DNA of 64,000 nucleotides from Otatea glauca (Eukaryota > Streptophyta > Magnoliopsida > Poales > Poaceae). The notes under the pieces are model-generated. The model was not told the origin of the DNA, ran no database searches, and saw nothing but the letters and a program-made list of their open reading frames with translations. The DNA is taken from contig CM070728.1 of the NCBI GenBank assembly GCA_036346275.1, forward strand, positions 22,654,723-22,718,722. Reading direction: 5' to 3'. The position numbers and the translations under genes are program-made. Every line of letters begins with the position of its first letter. Position 1 is the first letter of the stretch. Positions 56,930 to 64,000 of the stretch are shown here, piece by piece.

Positions 56930-58340
56930 AATTTCGTCTTAAGTTTTGGATTTCGATCAGAGACGAGATTTAAAATTCCGACCAAATAAAATAAATTGAA
57001 AAAAAAATCAAAATGGCTACAGTAATTTCAGAAATTTTGGCAAAATTTAGCAAATTTCACCGAAACCTCAGGATTTTTGACTTTTGAGGACCGGATTTAG
57101 GTAAATAACCCTTAAGATTGCCATTCTTCTGTGAAAATTTGTTGAAAAACTAAAATTTTGAGACTTGTATAAAAATAGCAGAAATATTATCAGATTTTTA
57201 TAAAATTGTACAAGCTTGATCGTGCTTTGAAAAATTTATGGTACCATATTTAGCAGCCTAGGATCATACATAAATATTTTCAAAAGAATTGAACTTCATT
57301 TTTTATATTTAAAAATTCAAAAATAGAATGAACATAACTGAGATAGTAACAGTGTCAGAATTTTATAAACTCGCTCAAGTGTGATCATGATCCAAAATTT
57401 TTAGGAGAGCTCAAGCCTTGACTCTGAACCCTTCTATAAAAGTTTCAAAAATTGTAAACTTGTTTTGATTGCTCAATCAAATATATGGAAGCAATACATG
57501 TAGCACCGTAAGGCTTTTATCAGGATAGTAGCACTGTCACAATTTTTGAAAATTCCTCAACCTTGATAATCATCTTAAAATTTTATGGTAATATTAGTGA
57601 TACGTCAGAACTATCCACAAAATTTTCTAACGTGGTTTGAATCATTTTTCATTTGGGTTGAAATTTGTCGATCAGCCTTCAGTAGCACTTTCCGATTTTT
57701 TGAAAATTCATCAGAATTAATCATGATCTAAAAATTTTATGGGAAAATAATTGATGCGTCAGGATCATCCATAAAAATTTTCAAATTTTTATAACGTGAT
57801 TTGCACCATTTTCCCTTGGGTTGAAATTTGTCGGTCAGTCTTTTAATTATCTTTTTTTTAAAAGACAGCAAGGCTGCAATTATATTAGATAGAAAAGCTA
57901 GGAGAGTACAAAGTGCAGGATACTGCATCAAGGAAGCAAATGAAAGGTCTTGCAGTGAATAGAGAAGGGAGGAGAAAAAGAAAAAAAAGAAAAAATCAAA
58001 CAAGTCCCTGTAGTAGATTTTTTAGGTGATCGAAACCTCCAATAATCCAGGCTGTGGCCTCATCTTTGATAGACTATAAAATCTCTTCTATGGCTTGGCC
58101 CTTGTCTTGAAAAATTCTGTTGTTTTGCTCTTTCCACCATTTTCAACAAACTAGGATGATAAGAGTTTTTTAGTCTTTTAATTATCAGGATAGTAGCATT
58201 GTCAGAATTTTTAAAAATTACTAAGGCTTGATCATATGGTAATATTAGTGATATATCAGGACCATCCACAAAAAATCCAATTTTTTAAACAATGTTTCTA
58301 CTATTTTTCACTCGGTTGAATTTTGCCAAGATTTCGGTTA
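56930..58340. repeat. About 165-180-bp degenerate tandem repeat, array 2
   Basis: Units start with (g/a)tagca(c/t)tgtcagaattttt near 57,175, 57,347, 57,526, 57,680 and 58,190, with cttgatcatgat and ttttatgg words in each. Same family as 47,200-47,640. A LINE fragment interrupts it at 57,852-58,171. Confidence 0.65.
57852..58171 (-). mobile_element. 5'-truncated LINE insertion
   Basis: Flanked by the 15-bp direct repeat agtcttttaattatc (57,837-57,851 and 58,172-58,186). On the minus strand it ends in an A-run. The coding text reads WWKEQNNRIFQDKGQAIEEI, one stop, then SIKDEATAWI and GFDHLKNLLQ, the extreme C terminus of plant LINE reverse transcriptases. Length about 320 bp, so only the 3' end was copied. 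Confidence 0.85.
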
Positions 58341-58349
58341 AAAAAAAGC

Positions 58350-58930
58350 GGAGGCTGACGCTTTTTTTTGGTCCGAGAGCTGGCAATATTTACTGTCCAG
58401 TTTCTTTCGAAATTAACATGATTAAATAAAAACAATTTTATTTATAATTTAAGTAGTTATTTTAAATTCAAGCAAACGAGTCACCATCGAGTCGAGCCTC
58501 GTTAATCATTTTTGTTTGAAATAGATCATTTTAGTTTTAAACCTATTAACTAACGTACCTGAAGCCATTTTTTTTTGCCAGTTCCAGGGTGATCCCACCG
58601 GCCGACCGGCGCGCGCGGCAGGTTAGGCCCGGAGCCGCCGCGCACTAGCCAGTGCGCGGCTCCTTTTTTTTTCGGCCGAAACCAACGGGAGTGGCCTCGC
58701 GCGCGTATCGGCTGGTCCGCGCTCAGGCCGCGGCCTCTTCTCTTGGCCGGCGGCTCGCGGCCCTCCACGTGTGGTACTGTCGCGAGACGGTCCCGTGCCA
58801 CTCTCAACGAGGTTGTATTTGTCCGCTGCTCCTGCGTACAGAACAAATACACCGGCAGAAGATGGGTGCACGTTTAAGGGTCTGCAATGGGAAGAAAATT
58901 AATTAATGTGAACTGATCAGGAGTTAAGTA
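58350..58930. other. Intergenic with a GC-rich stretch
   Basis: 58,600-58,870 is GC-rich and open on both strands, low-complexity, with no domain recognised. Confidence 0.4.
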
Positions 58931-58972
58931 ACACTTGTACTTCTGCGTCAACCGGAGGTGGTCACGTCCCCT

Positions 58973-58979
58973 ACCTAAC
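58973..58979 (+). promoter_or_regulatory. AC element upstream of the CCR-like gene
   Basis: ACCTAAC, the AC-III form of the MYB-bound AC elements of phenylpropanoid and lignin promoters, about 75 bases before the TATA box. A gtcacgtc G-box-like core is just upstream at about 58,961. Confidence 0.5.
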
Positions 58980-59049
58980 TCCAGGTCGCAGTCACTCTGT
59001 GAGGCCACCACACACACGGCCGGCCTCAGCTACTTCCCTTCTTGCCCGG

Positions 59050-59058
59050 TTTATAAAT
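59050..59058 (+). promoter_or_regulatory. TATA box of the CCR-like gene
   Basis: tttataaat, about 180 bases before the ATG; the implied leader starts near 59,080. Confidence 0.65.
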
Positions 59059-59234
59059 TCGGCAACATTCCACGAATGACCCTCTCCAAGAATCCCACCA
59101 AACTTATCCCAACAACTCACCGTTCTGTTCGTTCGTTTATAGCATATCGATCTCTCCACTCAACCAAGCTAGCTTAGACAAAAGCTGCTCTTGCTGCTAG
59201 CAAGCAAGCGGTAAGTGTAACTGTGTGCGTGACG

Positions 59235-59992
59235 ATGACCGTTGTCAACGACGCCGTCGCGCAGCAGCTGCCCGGCCACGGCTGGACCGTATGCGTCACC
59301 GGCGGCGCCGGGTACATCGCGTCGTGGCTCGTCAAGCTGCTCCTGGAGAGAGGCTACACTGTGAAGGGCACAGTGAGGAACCCAGGCATGCATATGTGCA
59401 CACAGTACTGGACAATCATACAAGCGCACGAACGAACTTTAATTGCTATGACACGACTGACTGATAGTTTCTGCAAGAAACCGTATGTACTGTGCTAGCT
59501 TAACTTTGGGTTAACGTGATTGCTATAGATGATCCGAAGAACGCCCATCTGAAGGCGCTGGACGGCGCCGCCGAGAGGCTGATCCTCTGCCAGGCCGACC
59601 TCCTCGACTACGACGCCATCTGCGCCGCCGTCGAGGACTGCCACGGCGTGTTCCACACCGCCTCGCCCGTCACCGACGATCCTGTACGTACGGCATGCAG
59701 AACGGACTCAAATTAAGCCTCCTCAAATTGTTCGTTACGTGCGTAGAGATATAAGTATATATGCTAACACCTTGTTGTACGTGTGTATGGCTTGGATCGA
59801 CAGGAGCAGATGGTGGAGCCGGCGGTGCGGGGCACGGAGTACGTGATAAACGCGGCCGCGGACACCGGTACGGTGCGGCGGGTGGTGTTCACGTCTTCCA
59901 TCGGCGCCGTCACCATGGACCCCAACCGCGAGCCGGACGTGGTCGTCGACGAGTCCTGCTGGAGCGACCTCGAATACTGTAAGAAAACTAAG
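59235..59992 (+). CDS. Cinnamoyl-CoA reductase-like gene, first three exons
   Basis: NAD(P)H-dependent reductase of the short-chain dehydrogenase superfamily; CCR makes monolignol aldehydes for lignin. Exon 1 (59,235-59,385) has the nucleotide-binding loop VCVTGGAGYIASW. Exon 2 (59,529-59,683) reads DPKNAHLKALDGAAERL and CHGVFHTASPVTDDP. Exon 3 (59,804-59,992) reads EQMVEPAVRGTEYVINAA, VVFTSSIGAVTMDPNRE and ends DLEYCKKTK, just before the catalytic NWYCYGK exon. Phases fit. Exon 1 ends CAG|GC, so intron 1 would be GC-AG. Exons 4 and 5 are not found before 61,154, where a Copia element starts. The gene is either interrupted by it in intron 3 or truncated. Relatives such as DFR or anthocyanidin reductase are less likely given KNAHL and CKKTK. 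Confidence 0.85.
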
Positions 59993-61154
59993 GTCAGCAA
60001 TCCTCTGGCTCTGTTCAACTCCCTCTTTAATCTTGCCGGCGACATCTCGTTCGATCTTAATTTTTTTGCCCTTCAATAATTCTTAGTCAGAGCAATTAGA
60101 AATGAATTAGCAACGTGAATGCAATCTGTAGCACATATATATTAGTATGCAACAATCACTGAACAAGTGAAAACAATATCTACGATTGAGAAGGATATAT
60201 GTTTCTCATGCAAAAGTGCTTTCTTTGTAATAAGCGCAACCTTCTTTGTGCATGCAAACGTGCTGAATTGATTCAGCAAAATCTTGTCGAGACTCGAGAC
60301 TAGCCACGTAAATAAGTAGTTACGTGCACGCGTGCAACCTGCAGTTTATTTACAAAAGCTTAAAAATTCAGTAATTAATTACATCGATCCTCCTATCACG
60401 TCCCCTCCTTTTCTTTTACGTACGGAAGGAAAAGGCTATCGATTATAGTAGTGTTGCTATCACCACCAACCCTAGAATTTAACCTTTTGTTGGAAATTTA
60501 GCCAACGGATCAAGTGATGACCTATCGAGACCACTGGATATGAGATTAATTTGTCTCATGGTTAATGTCCTTATCATGAAAATTATTACCATAGGTTCAT
60601 GTCCTTATCATGAAAATTATTACCATAATTTTCTAAATTTCGTTTGGACGCACGGATCCATAATTTTCTAAATTTCGTTTGGACCTGCCCTTAGTTGTGC
60701 TTTGTGATAACTACGATGGTATTGATTTAAGTAGTATCGGACATTTCTGTTCCACCACAAAACAAACTTCAGGCCTTTAGCACACACGATAGCGCTACTC
60801 CAACTTGTAGGATACTAGTGAGTGGTGAAAACAGAAGGAAATTAATGTGAAGTTTTACAGCATACAAACATGTGTACCATAGCCACTCCTTTCACAATAA
60901 CATTCTGTAGATTGTTAATTACCTTCATCAGAGTTGGAAAGGAAAAGAAGAAACACAGAGAGAATTTAATTATGGTCCCTTTGTGCATTCTCCTAGCTAG
61001 TGCCAGCAGCATACTTTTCTTTAACTAAGTTCACTACAAACATGCAAGCGTGCAATTAATCCACCTACACAATAAACGATATGTTAGAAGTGAAGATCAC
61101 TTGTTGTTTTAACTTTTTTAAGAAAGGTCACAATTCAATTTCCATGGGAACAAA
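59993..61154. other. Intron 3 or 3' flank of the CCR-like gene
   Basis: AT-rich, no exon recognised. A 34-bp tandem pair (gtccttatcatgaaaattat at 60,567 and 60,601) and a 35-bp pair (ccataattttctaaatttcg at 60,623 and 60,658) are present. Confidence 0.5.
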
Positions 61155-61452
61155 TGTTAGATTATTATGGGATGGCCCATAATTAATTTAATAGAAATTC
61201 CAAAAGGCCCATTAGAATACTAGGAGTCATGAAATTGGTTTAGTACCATATGGGTAATTGAGAGAAGATTTGACCAACTTAAATAGTTGAGTTGTGTGTC
61301 TCTCAATTAGCAAGGTGGAAAAGGGTAAAGGCTGTGCCACACGCGCGCGCGCGCGCCGAGCCGAGCCGAGGCGTGGCGTGGCGTGGCGTGGCGCGAGCGA
61401 TCCGGCGTGATCCGTTTGCCGTTTAATGTGGCGGTTTATGACCGATAACGCT

Positions 61453-61545
61453 GTCGATTACTAATGGCGGCGTGGAACACCGTCGATTACTAGTAACGGA
61501 CGTCTTGATGGCGTCGATTACTAGTAGCGGTCGTTTTGATGGCCT
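61453..61545 (+). repeat. Three tandem copies in the Copia U3
   Basis: gtcgattacta(a/g)t(g/a)gcgg-type units at 61,453, 61,482 and 61,513, period 29-31 bp, about 40-130 bases upstream of the TATA box. This is the layout of LTR enhancer repeats. Just upstream are gcgtg and gccga microsatellite runs. Confidence 0.7.
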
Positions 61546-61896
61546 CTAAATGTCGCCAAGCGATTACCCTTCTGCGAGCCTATATATAAGGAGGCGGTGG
61601 TGTGTGTTTCTGAGCGAACCAATCGCCTCTCTCAAGACTCCGGTGTTCCATTTCGGTCTTGCATTTCTTGTCTCCCCCCTCTGTTTTCTTGCGCGCAAGT
61701 AGCGAGAGGAGCGAGCCTCCGGAACCTCGCCCTTCTTGAGATCTTGCTCGAGATAGAAGGCCGATAAGGTTTTTGGGGAGCGACCACGCGACTGCTCAAA
61801 AAGTGGTGCTCGAAGGCGCGTCGCCGATCGCATCAAACGCTTCATCGCACCAACGCTTCATCTGCGACAACTTTGTGATCGTCTACATCGACCGTC

Positions 61897-62975
61897 ATGG
61901 CGAACGAGAATGTTCTGCCTTGTGCCAACGGTGGCACCGGCTCAAGGGTATATCGTCTTATACCGTGTTTTTATCGATTTGATTTCTTGTTCATTAGCCT
62001 TTGCATATGAGATAGATAATCTGTTATCTAGAACCTTTGGCTGTGAACTAGAAATGTGCAATTGTTTAAACATGATCTACATAATTTTGTGGATTAAAAT
62101 ATTGAGAAAATTCCTAATTACTCCAACAATCCAAAAACCTTATCTTAGGAATTTTACAACTCTGGTTTATTTGCGCTTAAGCCATTGTATTTGTGGCGCA
62201 AATTATAAGCGTTGCGCGCCAAGATGATTTTGTGGTTGATCGCCATGAGCGTGTATCACGTTGCGCAAGGCAAGCCACGACTGAGTGGGCTCTCTCTCGA
62301 GCAGAGAGTGCCTTCACACATTGCGGATAACTGTTTAGAGCGCCGTGATTAGCGTTTGGGAGAAAATCTTGTTGATGTATATATGATTTTGCCAAGTGGT
62401 AAAGAAATGTGGGATGCACTTGAGGCAAAATTCGAGTATCAGACGAGCGGTGAACTCTATGTCATGGAGCAGTTTCATGACTACAAGATGGTCGATGACC
62501 ACTCTGTAGTAGAACAGGCTCATGAGGTTCAAGCCTTTGCGAAAGAACTTGAGAATTTTACATGTGCATTACCCGACAAGTTTGTGGCGGGATGCATCAT
62601 CGCGAAGCTGCCACCTTCTTGGAGGATTTTGCCACTACTCTAAAACACAAGAGACAAGAGTTCAGCGTTGCTGGTCTCATTGGGTCTCTAAATGTTGAGG
62701 AGAAAGCGAGGGCAAAAGATATACGTGGGAAAGAAAGTTCTAGTGCCAATGTGGTACAAAAGAAAATCTTTCAATTCAACAAGAAGAATAAAAATAAGTC
62801 TGAAAAGCCTGAGAACAAGAACAAGGCCGCTCAAACTACTAGCTTCAAGAAGAAGAAGAATAAAGGAAAGGGAAGCTGCTTTATGCGTAATGGATGCGAT
62901 CATTGGGCAAAGGATTGCCACGATCGTAAAGACAATAAGCGAAAAAGTCCGCCAATGTTGTTATTGGCACATTGA
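61897..62975 (+). pseudogene. Copia gag, broken
   Basis: Starts MANENVLPCANGGTG at 61,897, then is quickly lost. From 62,220 it reads DFVVDRHERVSRCARQATTE and then SRAESAFTHCG before a stop. The open frame 62,356-62,643 (MGENLVDVYMILPSGKEMWD) is the Copia gag core. A frameshift near 62,640 leads to GLIGSLNVEEKARAKD and a basic stretch with the zinc knuckle CFMRNGCDHWAKDC, in which the second Cys of the usual C-x2-C is Arg. Confidence 0.8.
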
Positions 62976-63029
62976 GGAGGAACATCCGGGTATGTTTCAA
63001 TACCTACCGTTCTATCAGTATGTCGTTCA

Positions 63030-63190
63030 CCTGATTGGTGGATTGACACGGGGGCCAATATACATGTTTGTGCTGACAGATCCTTATTCTCTTTTTACCA
63101 GGTCGCAGGGGCTACCTCCGTGTTGATGGGGAATGGGTCGCGAGCATTTGTACGTGGAGTCGGCACGATTGACTTGAAGTTTACTTCAGG
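63030..63190 (+). pseudogene. Copia protease
   Basis: Reads WWIDTGANIHVCADRSLFSF, the Copia aspartic protease with active-site D-T-G, then SVLMGNGSRAFVRGVGTIDL. Stops follow downstream. Confidence 0.78.
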
Positions 63191-63419
63191 AAAAATCGTG
63201 CGATCGAGGCGTGCATCATGTGCCCGCGATAAATAAAAACCTTGTCGTGGTCTCTATTGTGTAGAGATGGTTTTAAGCTAGTTTTGAATCCAATAAATGT
63301 GTTGTTTCTAAAATTAGAACTTTTATTGGAAAAGGTTATGAGAGCGGAGGCTGTTCCGCTTGTCTTTGACGGACATGAATAAAATTGTGAATCATGTTTG
63401 TAATCATGAGGACTGATGT

Positions 63420-64000
63420 TTGGCATTCACGACTTTGTCATATTAATCTTGGTTGCATGATGCGGTTAGCAAGATGAATTTAATCCCAAAATTTACCCAA
63501 GTCAAAGGTTCTAAGTGTCAAGTATGTGTGCAATCTAAGCAACCTCGCAAGCCTCACAAGGCGTGAGAGGAGAAACTTGGCACCGTTAGAACTAGTTCAT
63601 ACCGATTTATGCGAGATGAGCGGGAGTTGACAAAGGGTGGTAAGAGGTATTTCATGACTTTGATTGATGATTCTACTAGATATTGCTATGTGTATTTATT
63701 AAAGTCAAAAGATGAGGCTTTTCACTATTTTAAGATCTATAAAGTGAAGTGAGAACCAACTTGAGAGAAAAATCAAGCGGGTTAGGTCGGATCGTGGTGG
63801 AGAATTCTTTTCTAATGAGTTTAATTTATTCTGCGAGGAACATGGAATAATCCATGAAAGGACGCCTCCTATTCGCCCCAATCAAGCGGGGTTGCTTAGA
63901 AAGAAAGAACCGTACTCTAAGCGAGATGGTTAACGCCATGTTAGAAGCAGTGGGACTTTCAAGGAATGGTGGGGTGAGGCTATATTGATTGCATGTCATG
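63420..64000 (+). pseudogene. Copia integrase, N-terminal part
   Basis: The GAG-pre-integrase zinc region can be read around 63,430 (WHSRLCHINLGC-like). From about 63,640 the integrase core reads KGGKRYFMTLIDDSTRYCYV, KIKRVRSDRGGEFFSNEF and GIIHERTPPIRPNQ. Two catalytic Asp regions are visible. Frameshifts occur near 63,620, 63,750 and 63,895. The rest is beyond the window. Confidence 0.75.

Larger units (their letters stand above)
61155..64000 (+). mobile_element. Copia LTR retrotransposon, cut by the window edge
   Basis: Probable 5' LTR start TGTTAGATTATTATGG, typical of grass Copia elements, with a TATA box at 61,581-61,589 and a pyrimidine-rich leader. The end of the LTR and the primer-binding site were not identified. 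Gag, protease and integrase parts follow, all on the plus strand and with many stops. It continues beyond 64,000. Confidence 0.8.

Noticed and set aside
58550..58906. GC-rich frames on both strands before the CCR-like gene
   Set aside because: No domain, no promoter, mutually overlapping; probably composition.

Overview
The window looks like nuclear DNA from a grass, most likely rice (Oryza). The support is the AT-rich gene-poor layout with GC-rich first exons, the density of Stowaway, PIF/Harbinger and Mutator-type MITEs, the Tat-like Gypsy and grass-type Copia LTRs, and an intron-containing cinnamoyl-CoA reductase gene. There is no sign of bacterial genes, operons or CRISPR. The ordinary host genes are few: two related small secreted cysteine-rich peptide loci (about 2.0-3.0 kb and 48.8-49.2 kb, both minus), two related RING-IBR-RING (RBR) E3 ligase genes (41.5-45.1 kb and 52.9-53.9 kb, both minus), and the 5' half of a cinnamoyl-CoA reductase-like gene (59.2-60.0 kb, plus).

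Most of the window is transposons, many with exact borders. At 5,215-18,725 there is a three-layer nest: a Copia-type solo LTR (target duplication ATTGT) was hit by a 12.2-kb Tat-like Gypsy element (6,302-18,465, target duplication GTTAG), which was hit by an Ac-type hAT MITE (15,144-15,749). The Gypsy element carries decayed gag-pol on the plus strand and, between pol and the 3' LTR, an antisense gene with a plant mobile domain (PMD) and its own TATA box. A decayed BED/hAT transposase lies at 21.1-22.3 kb.

A 14.8-kb Helitron occupies 26,218-41,052. It starts TC, ends with a hairpin and CTAG, and sits between A and T. It encodes a Rep/PIF1-helicase protein and a multi-exon RPA1-like single-strand DNA binding protein. 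An older local duplication (block A 3.4-4.8 kb; block B 22.6-41.2 kb) preserves the empty site, which supports both Helitron ends. Around and inside the Helitron are young tandem duplications, including repeated copies of the last helicase exon.

The RBR gene at 41.5-45.1 kb has a 2.5-kb second intron holding a solo LTR and three copies of a 204-bp unit; its 79-bp last exon was located by homology with the second RBR gene. Both cysteine-rich peptide loci have a transposon inside the coding region. The right edge (61,155-64,000) is the 5' part of a decayed Copia element that lies in, or beyond, intron 3 of the cinnamoyl-CoA reductase-like gene. All similarity statements were made by eye; no database was searched.
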